Of a stretch of 64,000 bases of DNA, positions 24,599-33,610 are shown piece after piece (positions within the stretch are counted from its first letter, which is position 1; each line of letters opens with the position of its first letter). The stretch lies in contig JADZCN010000098.1 in the NCBI GenBank assembly GCA_020851565.1, positions 17,396-81,395 on the forward strand, given 5' to 3'. A program made the translations under genes and the position numbers. The stretch is from Acidobacteriota bacterium. Lineage in GTDB: Bacteria; Acidobacteriota; Vicinamibacteria; Vicinamibacterales; UBA2999. The notes under the pieces were generated by a model. That model did no database searches and had not been told where the DNA came from. It saw only the letters and a program-made list of their open reading frames with translations.

Positions 24599-25779
24599 AA
24601 AACCCCCGGTGCCTGGAGCCGCCGGTCCACCGACGCGAGAAACAGTCCCGCGCGGTGGCCATCCACGGCGCGATGGTCGAACGAGAGGGAGGCGTTCAGC
24701 ACGGGCCTGGGCTCGATGCGGCCGTCCACGACCCACGGGCGCTCGACGATCCGGCCGAAGCCGACGATGGCGACCTGGGGCGGGTAGATGATGGGGAGCA
24801 CGCCGTCCACGCCCTGATCGCCGAGGTTGGTGACGGTGATGGTCGCGTCGGTGAGCTCCGAACCACGGAGGGCCCCCGACCGAGCCCGCGCGACCAGGTC
24901 CGCGAGGCCGCGCATCAGCGCGCCGAGGTCGCGCTGGCCCACGTCGTGGATCGCGGGCGAGATGAGCCCGCCGCCACGCAGCGCGATGGCAGTGCCGAGG
25001 TGAACGGTGGATGTGGGCTGCAGGCGATCCTCGAGCCAATAGCCGTTCACTTCCGGCACGTCCGGCACGGCGGTCGCGACCGCCTTCAGGAGCAGCACCG
25101 CCGGCAGCAGCCGGTCTCCGACGGAGCGGCGCTCGTTCTCGGCGCGAAGCCACGCCATCGCCCGGAACATGTCGATGGTGGTGGTCACATAGGCGTGCGG
25201 GATCTCGCGCTTCGACTTCGCCATCGCCGATGCGATGGCGCGGCGCATGGCCTGCTGGCGAGCCGGCGCGGGAGCTGGCGCGGCGGCGGCCGCCGCGGTG
25301 CCCTCGACATCGGCCAGTGTGATGGCGCCGTGGGGGCCGGTGCCCGCGATGCTCCGCAGGTCGAGGCCGAGTTCGGTTGCCCGCCGGCGCGCGGCCGGAG
25401 AAGCCGCCACGTGCGCGGGGGGCGGCGCCCCTGCCCGCCTCGGGGACGGGGGACCGGGTTCCCCGGCCGGCGCCCCTGCGGCAGTTGCCGCCGTCACCTG
25501 CGCCGCTTCGCGGGGCGGGGCCGGCGCCGGAGCGGGTGCGATGCCCGCCGTGCGAATGCGCGCCAGCGTCCGGCCGACGGGCACCTTCTCGCCCGGCTGG
25601 GCGACGATCTCCTCGATCACGCCATCCTCGAAGACCTCGATCTCGATAGCGCCCTTGTCGGTGTCCACCTCGGCGATGATGTCGCTGCGCTTCACCGTTT
25701 CCCCGGCCTGCTTCAGCCACTTGATGAGGGTGCCGGCCTCCATGTCGGCGCCCAGGGAAGGCATGCGGAAGTCAGCCAT
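24595..25779 (-). CDS. 2-oxoacid dehydrogenase E2 (dihydrolipoyl acyltransferase)
   Basis: A 394-residue protein with one lipoyl domain (Lys 42 in EVDTDKGAIEIEV), a Pro/Ala linker, a peripheral-subunit-binding domain (SPAARRRATELGLDL, then GTGPHGAITLADV) and the catalytic acyltransferase domain ending in DHRAVDGHRAG, with the active-site His and Asp. It transfers acyl groups from lipoamide to CoA. No E3 gene lies in the operon. The E1 partners are immediately upstream and the ACP gene immediately downstream. Confidence 0.95.
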   Translation of the reverse strand: MADFRMPSLGADMEAGTLIKWLKQAGETVKRSDIIAEVDTDKGAIEIEVFEDGVIEEIVAQPGEKVPVGRTLARIRTAGIAPAPAPAPPREAAQVTAATAAGAPAGEPGPPSPRRAGAPPPAHVAASPAARRRATELGLDLRSIAGTGPHGAITLADVEGTAAAAAAPAPAPARQQAMRRAIASAMAKSKREIPHAYVTTTIDMFRAMAWLRAENERRSVGDRLLPAVLLLKAVATAVPDVPEVNGYWLEDRLQPTSTVHLGTAIALRGGGLISPAIHDVGQRDLGALMRGLADLVARARSGALRGSELTDATITVTNLGDQGVDGVLPIIYPPQVAIVGFGRIVERPWVVDGRIEPRPVLNASLSFDHRAVDGHRAGLFLASVDRRLQAPGVL

Positions 25780-25798
25780 GGGAATCCTCGCGAGGCGT

Positions 25799-26815
25799 CT
25801 ACCGCCCGCCCTCGGCCGCCGTGACCTGCTTCAGTGCTGCCAGGATGGACCCAGGCTGGGGGACTGCCGCGTCCTCGAGGTGCTTGGGATAGGGAATCGG
25901 CACTTCCTCGCTGCACACCCGGACGACCGGCGCGTCCAGATCGTAGAACGCCTGCTCGACGATCCGCGTGGTGATCTCAGCCGAGAGGCTCCCGCTCCGC
26001 CAGCCTTCGTCCACCACCACCAACCGATGCGTGCGGCGGACCGAGGCGACGACGGTCTCCATGTCGAGCGGCCGCAGCGTCCTGAGGTCGATCACCTCTG
26101 CCGAGACACCCTCGGCCATCGCCAGCTCGGCCGCCTGCAGCGACTTGAACAAGGATCCCCCGTACGTCACCAGCGTGACGTCGTCGCCACGACGGCGCAC
26201 AGCCGCACGGTCGATGTCCACGGGACCGGCGCCTGCCGCCAGGTCACCTTCCATGTTGTAGAGCGCCTGGTGCTCGAAGATGAGCACCGGGTCGGGGTCG
26301 TCGAGGGCGGTCCACAGCATGCCGCGCACGTCCTCGAGCGTGGCCGGCGCCACGATCCGGAGGCCGGGAATGTGAGCGTACCAGCCCTCGAGGCTGTGCG
26401 CGTGCTGTGCCGCCAGCTGCCGGCCGGCGCCGGTGACCATGCGGATGACGAGCGGCACGCTGAACTGCCCGCCGGACATGTGGCGGATGGTGGCGGCGTT
26501 GTTGACGATCTGGTCGAGGGCGAGCAGGCTGAAGTTCACCGTCATCACCTCGACGATGGGCCGCATGCCGCCGAGCGCGGCGCCGATGCCGGCACCGACG
26601 AACGTGCTCTCCGAGAGCGGCGTGTCGCGGATGCGATCGGGGCCGAACTCGGCGAGCAGGCCCTTACTGACGGCGTAGGCGCCGCCGTAGCGGCCGACGT
26701 CCTCGCCCATCAGGAACACCCGCGCGTCCCGCTGCAGCGCCTCGCGGATGCCCGCCCGCGCCGCGTCCCGGTACGTCATGCGAACGGTGGTGGGGGTGGA
26801 TGGCACGTCAGGCAT
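25799..26815 (-). CDS. 2-oxoacid dehydrogenase E1 component, beta subunit
   Basis: A 338-residue protein with the E1 beta signatures [49 protein letters not shown] and the C-terminal [14 protein letters not shown]. Together with the alpha subunit it decarboxylates a 2-oxoacid, probably pyruvate or a short branched or acetoin-type substrate, on thiamine diphosphate. The start overlaps the E1 alpha stop by 8 bases, and E2 starts 19 bases after its stop. Confidence 0.95.
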   Translation of the reverse strand: MPDVPSTPTTVRMTYRDAARAGIREALQRDARVFLMGEDVGRYGGAYAVSKGLLAEFGPDRIRDTPLSESTFVGAGIGAALGGMRPIVEVMTVNFSLLALDQIVNNAATIRHMSGGQFSVPLVIRMVTGAGRQLAAQHAHSLEGWYAHIPGLRIVAPATLEDVRGMLWTALDDPDPVLIFEHQALYNMEGDLAAGAGPVDIDRAAVRRRGDDVTLVTYGGSLFKSLQAAELAMAEGVSAEVIDLRTLRPLDMETVVASVRRTHRLVVVDEGWRSGSLSAEITTRIVEQAFYDLDAPVVRVCSEEVPIPYPKHLEDAAVPQPGSILAALKQVTAAEGGR

Positions 26816-27806
26816 GATCCGCCTCCGGCACGCGCGGCGTGTAGACGTCAGACGTCAACTGCTCGACGGGTTCCCAGGTGCCGGCCTCCGCGAAGGCGAT
26901 GGCCTCCTGCACCTCGCGGATGGCCGCGTCGTCAATCTGCCGGCGCTCCTCGGGTGTCAGGCCAGCCTCGCGCGCGAGCCGCGCGGCGAAGCCCTCAATC
27001 GGGTCGCGCGCCTTCCACTGCTCGACTTCGGCCTTGTCGCGATAGAGCTCGGCGTCGAACATCGAGTGCGCGCGGAAGCGATAGGTCTGCAGTTCCAGGA
27101 AGGCTGGGCCCTCGCCGCCCCGCACCGCGGCGGCCGCACGCGTGACGGCCTCCTCGACGGCAAGGACGTCCATGCCGTCCACCACGTCGGCCGGGATGCG
27201 GTAGCTGCGCGCCTTCGTCGCGATGTCGGTCTGCGCGAGCGCGCGCTCGATGCGCGTGCCCATGGCGTAGAGGTTGTTCTCGCACAGGAAGAGCACCGGC
27301 AGCCGCCAGAGGGCGGCCAGGTTGAGCGACTCGTGGAACTCGCCCTCGGCCACGGCGCCGTCGCCGAAGAAGCAGGCCGTCACGCGTGGCCGGTTGCGCA
27401 TCCGATCCGACAGCGCCAGGCCCACCGCCACCGGGAGGCCGCCGCCGACGATGGCGTTGCCGCCGTAGAAGCGCGTGGCCGCGTCGAAGACGTGCATCGA
27501 GCCGCCACGCCCCCGGCTGCAGCCTTCCTGCTTGCCGAACATCTCGGCCATGAGCGCCGTGGCCGGGATCCCGCGCGCCAGCGCGTGGCCGTGCTCACGG
27601 TAGGTGGCCACGATGGCGTCCTCGGGCGCGAGCGCCTGCATCGCGCCTGCGGCCACGGCTTCCTCGCCGATGTAGAGGTGCAGGAAACCGCGGATGTGCC
27701 CCGCGCTGTACAACTCGGCGCAGCGCTCTTCGAAGCGCCTGATGCGCAGCATCTCGGCCAGCAGGTGGCGGCCGTGCTGCGGATCCAGGACGGGGGGACC
27801 GCTCAT
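26808..27806 (-). CDS. 2-oxoacid dehydrogenase E1 component, alpha subunit
   Basis: A 332-residue thiamine diphosphate enzyme subunit. The TPP motif runs from [17 protein letters not shown] to [32 protein letters not shown] and [10 protein letters not shown] are the phosphorylation-loop and active-site regions of the pyruvate/acetoin type. It works with E1 beta and E2. The ATG at 27806 overlaps the end of the preceding acyl-CoA synthetase gene by 4 bases, so translation of the two is coupled. Confidence 0.95.
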   Translation of the reverse strand: MSGPPVLDPQHGRHLLAEMLRIRRFEERCAELYSAGHIRGFLHLYIGEEAVAAGAMQALAPEDAIVATYREHGHALARGIPATALMAEMFGKQEGCSRGRGGSMHVFDAATRFYGGNAIVGGGLPVAVGLALSDRMRNRPRVTACFFGDGAVAEGEFHESLNLAALWRLPVLFLCENNLYAMGTRIERALAQTDIATKARSYRIPADVVDGMDVLAVEEAVTRAAAAVRGGEGPAFLELQTYRFRAHSMFDAELYRDKAEVEQWKARDPIEGFAARLAREAGLTPEERRQIDDAAIREVQEAIAFAEAGTWEPVEQLTSDVYTPRVPEADHA

Positions 27807-29599
27807 GAGGCACCTCCAGGAAGTGGCGTGCCGACGGCCGCGGGCTCGGGCTCGAGCGTGGACAGATCGCCCTCGGGCAGGCCCAGTTCGCGCGCCTTCA
27901 ACAGCCGGCGCATGATCTTGCCCGAGCGGGTCTTCGGCAGCCCGGGCAGGAAGTCGATGTCCTTCGGCGCCACGGCCGCGCCCAGCCGCGTGCGCGCGAA
28001 GCCAATCAGCTCGAGCCGCAGCGCCTCGCTCGCGTCGTGACCGGGTTTGAGCGCCACGAACGCCTTCACGGTCTCGTACGCCATCGGATCCGGTTTGCCG
28101 ATGACGGCGGCCTCGGCGACGGCGGGGTGCTCCATCAGCGCGCTTTCCACCTCGAAGGGGCCGATCAGGTGTCCAGACGACTTGATGACGTCGTTGTCTC
28201 GCCCGACGAACCAGCAGTACCCGTCCCCGTCCACGCGGATGAGATCTCCGGTGAGATAGTACCCGCCCGCGAACGAGCGGCGATACCGCGCCTCGTCGTG
28301 CAGGTAGCCGCGGAACATCGACGGCCACCCGGGGACAATGGCCAGTTCGCCCACCTCGTCCGGTCCCGTCACCACGTCCACCGTATCGTCACCCGTTCGC
28401 CGGACGACGGCGATCTCCACGCCAGGCAGGGGGCGGCCCATCGAGCCGGGCCGGACGTCCATGCTGGCGAAGTTGGCGATCATGATGCCGCCTGTCTCGG
28501 TCTGCCACCAGTTGTCGTGGAAGGGCAGGCCAAATGCCTCGACTCCCCAGGCGACCGCCTCCGGGTTCAGCGGCTCGCCGACGCTGGCGAGGAATCGCAG
28601 GTCGGGGGCAGGGAAGCGGCGGGCGAGGTCCACGCCAGCCTTCATCAGCATCCGGATGGCCGTCGGTGCCGTGTACCACACGGTGACGCGTTCCTGCTGA
28701 AGGATGCGATACCAGCGCTCGGCGTCGAAGTCGGCTTCGTCCACGATGCCGGTGGCGCCCACCGTGAGTGGGCCGATGATGCCGTACGACGTGCCGGTCA
28801 CCCACCCGGGATCCGCCGTACACCAGAACCGATCGTCCGGCCGCAGGTCGAGCGCGGTCCTCGTGGTCACGTGGTGCGCGACCACGGCCTCGTGTACGTG
28901 CATGGCGCCCTTGGGTTGCCCCGTCGTGCCGCTGGTGAAGTGCAGCAGCGCAAGCGACTCGGCTGCGGTCGCCGGGATGACGAAGCGATCGTCGGCCGCG
29001 TCCAGCAGGTGGTGCAGGTTGTGGGTGCCCGCGGGCACATCCGCGGCGTCGCCCGGCACCACGAGCACGTGCTCGAGCTGGGGCAGCCGGGCCCTGATCT
29101 CGGACACCTTGCGCCGGTACAGGGGGGCCGTGGTTACCAGGACGCGCGCCTGTGCCTTTTCGAGCCGCGTGTGAATGGGCTCGGGCCCGAACGCCGAGAA
29201 GAGCGGCGAGAAGACCGCGCCGCGCTTCATGGTGCCCAGCGCGGCGACGTAGAGCTCGGGAATGCGGGCACACAGGCTGGCGACCACGTCCCCCGGCTGC
29301 ACGCCCAGCCGCGCGAGCGCTCCAGCGAAGCGCGACGTCAGGCGGCTGAGATCCGCGTACGTATAGTCCCTTTGGGTGCCCGCCCGCCCCAGCCAGCGTA
29401 GGGCGACTTTGCCGCCCCGGGGCCCGGCCGCATGGCGATCGACCGCCTCGTGCGCGATGTTGAGCCCGCGCCCGTCGGGCAGGCCGTCGAGCATGCGGCG
29501 CGCCTCGGCCCACGAGAACCGCCGCCGCGCTGCGTCGTAATCGGGAAGGTTCGACGCCCGTCGCGTCTCATCCGGCTTCCGGATCGCATCCCACGCCAC
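27803..29599 (-). CDS. acsA: Acetyl-CoA / acyl-CoA synthetase (AMP-forming)
   Basis: A 598-residue member of the adenylate-forming family. The motifs are the P-loop [12 protein letters not shown], the acyl-pocket [11 protein letters not shown], the hinge [15 protein letters not shown] and the catalytic Lys in [12 protein letters not shown]. The WWQTETGG segment is typical of acetyl-CoA synthetases. It is the first gene of the operon with E1, E2 and ACP, so it probably activates an acid connected to the 2-oxoacid dehydrogenase. The GTG at 29599 is chosen because GAGGTG lies upstream; an earlier GTG at 29602 and still earlier starts in repeat sequence are less likely. Confidence 0.88.
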   Translation of the reverse strand: MAWDAIRKPDETRRASNLPDYDAARRRFSWAEARRMLDGLPDGRGLNIAHEAVDRHAAGPRGGKVALRWLGRAGTQRDYTYADLSRLTSRFAGALARLGVQPGDVVASLCARIPELYVAALGTMKRGAVFSPLFSAFGPEPIHTRLEKAQARVLVTTAPLYRRKVSEIRARLPQLEHVLVVPGDAADVPAGTHNLHHLLDAADDRFVIPATAAESLALLHFTSGTTGQPKGAMHVHEAVVAHHVTTRTALDLRPDDRFWCTADPGWVTGTSYGIIGPLTVGATGIVDEADFDAERWYRILQQERVTVWYTAPTAIRMLMKAGVDLARRFPAPDLRFLASVGEPLNPEAVAWGVEAFGLPFHDNWWQTETGGIMIANFASMDVRPGSMGRPLPGVEIAVVRRTGDDTVDVVTGPDEVGELAIVPGWPSMFRGYLHDEARYRRSFAGGYYLTGDLIRVDGDGYCWFVGRDNDVIKSSGHLIGPFEVESALMEHPAVAEAAVIGKPDPMAYETVKAFVALKPGHDASEALRLELIGFARTRLGAAVAPKDIDFLPGLPKTRSGKIMRRLLKARELGLPEGDLSTLEPEPAAVGTPLPGGAS

Positions 29600-29972
29600 C
29601 ACCGCACCTCGGTTCCGCCCTCGCCACGGGCTGCGGCGGAGAAGCACCCCCGCCTCCCGACCCCTGACCCCCGATCCCTGATCCCTGATCCCTGACCAAG
29701 TGCCTCGCAAGCCACGTGCCGGGCGCATCCCGGTTCCTGGCGCGCGCCGGCCCGCAGGAGACGCCAGAGCCGTCGGGATTTCCCCAGTCCCGCCCGGCCG
29801 AGTGGCGGCTTCCCGGCACCCGGGTGGTTCTGCGGACCCACCGCCTGAGCACTGCGTTCACCCCGTGATCGGCACAGGAGTTGCCTCTTGGTGATTGAAT
29901 ACCCTCACGTGTCGGACCCGCATGCACGAGTCGGCACGTGGCCGGGATGTCGGAGGCCCCCTGGAGGTCACC
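29600..29972. other. Divergent intergenic region with CCCTGAT simple repeat
   Basis: This 373-base gap separates the acs operon from the CBS gene. Bases about 29653-29698 are a simple repeat of CCTGA(C/T)CCC and GATCCCT units. The rest carries no gene I can support; several frames are open only because of GC bias. A strong GGAGG lies just before the CBS start. Promoters for both directions must lie here, but I could not single them out. Confidence 0.6.
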
Positions 29973-30434
29973 ATGAAGGTCAAGGACGTGATGACGGCGA
30001 CGGCACGAACGTGCGGCCCGGGCACCAACCTCGCCGAGGCGGCGGCCCTGATGCTCGACGAGGATTGTGGTTTCCTGCCGGTCGTGGACCGGGGGCACCT
30101 CGTCGGCGTGGTCACCGACCGGGATCTGTACATCGCCCTCGCCACGCGCAACAAGCTCGCTTCGGAGTTGACCGTCGGCGAGGTCGTCCAGGCGCCCGCG
30201 TGGAGCGTCGCCCCTGACGACGAGGTGCACGGCGCCCTCGCGCTCATGAAGGAGCACCACGTGCGGCGCCTGCCGGTCGCCGGCTTCGGCGAAACCGTGC
30301 TGGGCGTCATTTCGATGAATGACATCCTGCTGGCCGCGGGGCCCAGGAAGCCGGTGACCCCGACCGAGGTGATCGATGTGCTGCAGGAGATCTGCGGGCA
30401 CCATCACCCGGCGCCGCACGTCTCCGTGGCCTGA
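29973..30434 (+). CDS. Tandem CBS-domain protein
   Basis: A 153-residue protein made of two CBS motifs: VKDVMTATARTCGPGTNLAE, then CGFLPVVDRGHLVGVVTDRD, and TVGEVVQAPAWSVAPDDEV, then VRRLPVAGFGETVLGVISMND. Such stand-alone Bateman modules bind adenine nucleotides and regulate partner proteins. It is followed by a phosphoribosyltransferase after 22 bases and an operon with a hydrolase and a cytochrome. GGAGG precedes the ATG. Upstream in-frame starts give a non-homologous tail and were rejected. Confidence 0.88.
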   Translation: MKVKDVMTATARTCGPGTNLAEAAALMLDEDCGFLPVVDRGHLVGVVTDRDLYIALATRNKLASELTVGEVVQAPAWSVAPDDEVHGALALMKEHHVRRLPVAGFGETVLGVISMNDILLAAGPRKPVTPTEVIDVLQEICGHHHPAPHVSVA

Positions 30435-30456
30435 CGAGGCTGGGAAGGTCGCTTCC

Positions 30457-31146
30457 ATGGCGCACACCTGGGGGAGCCCGGAGCGCTTTGCCGATCGCCG
30501 CGAGGCCGGCCAGTTGCTGGCCCGGCGGCTGGCGGCCTATGCGAACCGGGACGACGTCGTCGTCCTCGGGCTGCCGCGTGGCGGCGTGCCTGTCGCCTTC
30601 GAGGTGGCGTCGGCCCTGCACGCGGCCCTCGACGTGTTCGTGGTCCGGAAGCTGGGCTTCCCGGGGCACGCCGAGTTCGCGATGGGCGCCATCGCCAGCG
30701 GCGGCGTGCGGGTCCTGAACGAGGAGATCGACGCCGCGTACATGCCATCGAAGGAGGTCATCGACCGCATCGCGCAGGCTGAGGGCCTGGAGCTCGAGCG
30801 GCGCGAGCACGCGTACCGCAACGGTCGGCCTCCGGCCCGCATCGAAGGGCGCGTGGCGATTCTGGTGGACGACGGTCTCGCCACGGGATCGACCATGCGC
30901 GCAGCGGTTCTGGCCGTGCGGCGGCTGAAGCCCTCGCGCATCGTCGTCGCGGTGCCCGTCGGCTCGGTGGAAGCACGGGACGCGCTGGCCGCGGTGGCCG
31001 ACGAGATGGTGTGCCTGCGCACGCCGGACCCGTTCTCGGCGGTGGGCCTCTGGTACGTCGATTTCGGCCAGACCACCGACGAAGAAGTGTGCGAGCTGCT
31101 CGCCACACCGACCGGTGTCCGTGCCCAGGCGCCGCAAGGAGGTTGA
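30457..31146 (+). CDS. Phosphoribosyltransferase-fold protein
   Basis: A 229-residue protein with the type I PRPP-binding loop VAILVDDGLATGSTMRAAV and the N-terminal PPi-loop region VVVLGLPRGGVPVAFEVA. This family, with a purine/pyrimidine-type PRTase fold, is often beside or fused to a dienelactone-hydrolase-like protein, as here. The substrate base is unknown and it may not be a classical salvage enzyme. It lies between the CBS protein and the hydrolase, spaced by 22 and 3 bases. Confidence 0.85.
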   Translation: MAHTWGSPERFADRREAGQLLARRLAAYANRDDVVVLGLPRGGVPVAFEVASALHAALDVFVVRKLGFPGHAEFAMGAIASGGVRVLNEEIDAAYMPSKEVIDRIAQAEGLELERREHAYRNGRPPARIEGRVAILVDDGLATGSTMRAAVLAVRRLKPSRIVVAVPVGSVEARDALAAVADEMVCLRTPDPFSAVGLWYVDFGQTTDEEVCELLATPTGVRAQAPQGG

Positions 31147-31149
31147 TCC

Positions 31150-31824
31150 ATGGCTCCGCCACAGCAGACCGCCGGGCGCATGCCGATTCAGGTTCGGTCG
31201 GGCAGCGATCTGCTCGACGGCGATCTGGTCGTGCCGCCGCGCGCCGCCGGGCTCGTCGTGTTCGCTCACGGCAGCGGCAGCAGCCGGTTCAGCCAGCGCA
31301 ACCGATCCGTGGCTGAAGTGCTGCAGGACGGTGGCTTCGCGACGCTCCTGCTGGACCTGCTGACGCCGTCCGAGGAGGCCATCGACGTCCAGACACGCGA
31401 GTTCCGATTCGACATCGATCGTCTCGGGCGGCGCGTGGTGGCCGCGGTGGACTGGGCGGCCACCGATCCACGTGTGGCGGGGCTTCCCATCGCCACCTTT
31501 GGCGCCAGCACCGGCGCGGCGGCCGCCATCATCGCCGCGGCCGAACGTCCGGAGCAGGTGCGCGCCGTCATCTCGCGTGGCGGACGCCCCGATCTGGCCG
31601 GTGACGCCCTGCCCGTGGCGCTGGCGCCGACGCTCCTCATCGTGGGAGGCGACGATGACGCCGTCATCGTGATCAACGAGAACGCGATGCGCGCGATGCA
31701 GGCTCCGGTGCACCTGGAGATCGTGCCTGGCGCGACCCACCTGTTCGAGGAGCCCGGCACGCTGGAGCGCGTGTCGTGGCTGGCGCTCGACTGGTGCAAG
31801 CGCCACCTGGGGGAGCAGGCATGA
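31150..31824 (+). CDS. Alpha/beta hydrolase (dienelactone hydrolase-like)
   Basis: A 224-residue single-domain hydrolase. The oxyanion-region motif is VVFAHGSGSSRFSQRN, the nucleophile elbow is TFGASTGAAAA (Ser), the acid Asp is probably in LIVGGDDD and the His is in GATHLFEE. It follows the phosphoribosyltransferase by 3 bases, a common pairing in which the two domains are also found fused, so they likely act in sequence on one metabolite. The substrate is unknown. Its stop overlaps the next gene's start by 4 bases. Confidence 0.85.
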   Translation: MAPPQQTAGRMPIQVRSGSDLLDGDLVVPPRAAGLVVFAHGSGSSRFSQRNRSVAEVLQDGGFATLLLDLLTPSEEAIDVQTREFRFDIDRLGRRVVAAVDWAATDPRVAGLPIATFGASTGAAAAIIAAAERPEQVRAVISRGGRPDLAGDALPVALAPTLLIVGGDDDAVIVINENAMRAMQAPVHLEIVPGATHLFEEPGTLERVSWLALDWCKRHLGEQA

Positions 31825-32561
31825 CCTCCCGGACCATCCGGGCATGGCTCCTTGCGGCAGCCACGGCGGTGACGGCCGTGCAGGGGCAGGTGCTGTCGCC
31901 GGGGGCGCCCCCACCGCAGCCGGCCCCGCCGCTTTCTGCTCAGGCGGAATACATGCGGGCGCACTTCAACCAGGCCATGGTGGTTCACGCGGCGATCATC
32001 CGGGGCGACCTGGGCGCGGTCGCGCCTGCGGCCCGCATGCTGGCCGAGCAGGATCCGGGATTGATGCCCGCCGGTTCGGCCGCGCACGTGAACGCCATGA
32101 AGGAGGCGGCCCGGCAGGCCGTCGAGGCGCCGGATATCCTCGCGGCCGGTCAAGCCACGGCACGCATGCTGACCGCGTGCGGCAACTGTCACCGCGCCGT
32201 CGGCACGATGCCGGCCCTGGCGAGCCGGGCGCGCCCGCCCGTGGGTGGCGTCGTCGGGCACATGGTCGATCACCAGGTGGCGGTGGACCTGATGCTCCGG
32301 GGCCTCGTCGTGCCGTCCGACTCGCTCTGGCGGCAGGGTGCGAGGGCCATGGCCGCGGCACCGCTGCACGCACGCGAGCTTCCGGTCGACTCGAGCGTGC
32401 GCCGTGAACTGGCGCCGACCGAGGAACGCATCCACCGCATGGCGACCGAGGCCGCGCAGGCTACCGATCCGTTCGCGCGGGCCGGCTTCTACGGGCAGAT
32501 GCTGGCCGGCTGCGCCGACTGCCACAAGCGCCATCCGAAGATCTGGGGGCCGAAGCCCTGA
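31821..32561 (+). CDS. Periplasmic diheme cytochrome, two cytochrome c'-like modules
   Basis: A 246-residue protein with a signal peptide and two CxxCH motifs, ACGNCHRA (about residue 115) and GCADCHKRH near the C-terminus. Each motif comes at the end of a helical unit (MRAHFNQAMVVHAAIIRGD and HMVDHQVAVDLMLRG), so it looks like two tandem cytochrome c'-type four-helix units. Cytochromes c' bind NO or act in electron transfer. Its ATG overlaps the hydrolase stop, tying an electron carrier to a nucleotide-type operon. Function is inferred only. Confidence 0.72.
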   Translation: MTSRTIRAWLLAAATAVTAVQGQVLSPGAPPPQPAPPLSAQAEYMRAHFNQAMVVHAAIIRGDLGAVAPAARMLAEQDPGLMPAGSAAHVNAMKEAARQAVEAPDILAAGQATARMLTACGNCHRAVGTMPALASRARPPVGGVVGHMVDHQVAVDLMLRGLVVPSDSLWRQGARAMAAAPLHARELPVDSSVRRELAPTEERIHRMATEAAQATDPFARAGFYGQMLAGCADCHKRHPKIWGPKP

Positions 32562-32567
32562 GCGACG

Positions 32568-33476
32568 TCAGTGGCAGAGGGTCGTCCCGGCGTCACGGAA
32601 GCCCTGACCAGCGACCGGGACGAACTCCCAGTCGTACGCGGCGCCGTGCAGCGTGAACTTCAGCACGCCCCAGACCGATGCGCGGACCTCGCTGTTCGCG
32701 CGCGGAGCACCCACCGGATACAGGTGGACGCCACCCGTGCCCGCCACGAACTGTCGGACGCCGCGGGCCAGATCCGTGCGCCCGGACGGATCCTGTGGCG
32801 CGAAGCGTTCGTAGTGGTGATCGTGCCCGCTGACGACGAGCTCGACGCCTTCGGCATAGAGCACGTCCCAGAGCGGGCGCAGCCGCGCGTCCGGGCCGTT
32901 GTGCCCCGAGGTGAAGAGCGGGTGGTGCACCAGGGCCAGGGTGCACGTGGAGCGGCGAGCGGAGAGCTCGCCCCGGAGCCACGCCAGCTGCGGTGAGGCC
33001 GCGCCGATGGGGATGTTGCTGTTGAGCGCGATCACGCGCCACGACCCCACGTCGTAGCTGTAGTAGCCGGGAGCTCCGGGGGCGGCAGCTGCGCCGAAGT
33101 AGCCGTAGTAGGCGCTCGCGCCGGGCACGACGTAATCGTGGTTGCCGGGGATGGGCCGCGTGCGGGCCTTGTGCCGTCCCCACGTCGGCGCGTAGCAGCG
33201 CAGCAACTCGTCCATGGTGCCCTGGTAGTAGACGTTGTCGCCGGCCGTGAAGACGGTCCCCGGAATCGCATCGAGGAGAACGGCCGTGGCCTCGGAGCCG
33301 GGCACACCGCATTCAGCGATGTCGCCCGCGCCAACGAGCACGGACGGTCCGGAAGGCACGGGCGTCGGGGCCACCGGGTTCGCCGGCCGGCCGTCGTCGC
33401 CGCACGCGCCGATGAAGAGCAGCCCGGCCGTCGCGGTCGTCACGATCCAGGATGTCGATCGCCGGCACAGGCGCAT
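32568..33476 (-). CDS. Purple-acid-phosphatase-like metallophosphoesterase lipoprotein (copy 1)
   Basis: A 302-residue lipoprotein (lipobox LLFIGAC) with the calcineurin-like motifs VGAGDIAEC, AGDNVYYQG, PGNHDYVV, LVHHPLF and SGHDHHYERFAP. The GDxxY Tyr that coordinates Fe(III) in purple acid phosphatases is present. It should hydrolyse phosphate mono- or diesters in the periplasm. A neighbouring paralog at 33611 has altered motifs. A sigma-54-type promoter lies 25 bases upstream of the start. The gene is convergent with the cytochrome gene to its left. Confidence 0.85.
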   Translation of the reverse strand: MRLCRRSTSWIVTTATAGLLFIGACGDDGRPANPVAPTPVPSGPSVLVGAGDIAECGVPGSEATAVLLDAIPGTVFTAGDNVYYQGTMDELLRCYAPTWGRHKARTRPIPGNHDYVVPGASAYYGYFGAAAAPGAPGYYSYDVGSWRVIALNSNIPIGAASPQLAWLRGELSARRSTCTLALVHHPLFTSGHNGPDARLRPLWDVLYAEGVELVVSGHDHHYERFAPQDPSGRTDLARGVRQFVAGTGGVHLYPVGAPRANSEVRASVWGVLKFTLHGAAYDWEFVPVAGQGFRDAGTTLCH

Positions 33477-33499
33477 GGCTCGGCCCCGAGGGCGTGTGG

Positions 33500-33515
33500 A
33501 GCAAGTCGCATGCCT
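33500..33515 (-). promoter_or_regulatory. Candidate sigma-54 promoter for metallophosphoesterase copy 1
   Basis: On the minus strand the sequence AGGCATGCGACTTGCT has the GG-N10-GC spacing of -24/-12 elements (consensus TGGCAC-N5-TTGCA/T). The -12 C is 25 bases from the start codon. The same GGCATGCGNCTTGCTCC string precedes the paralogous gene at 34549, which supports function. Confidence 0.6.
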
Positions 33516-33610
33516 CGGGCACCAGCCCCTTTTCAGGCGCTGCAGCCGGGGGAGTCGGTGCTGACGCGACGTGAGGCCGCCGGTCAGCCGGCATCGCGGC
33601 GCGTACGCGA

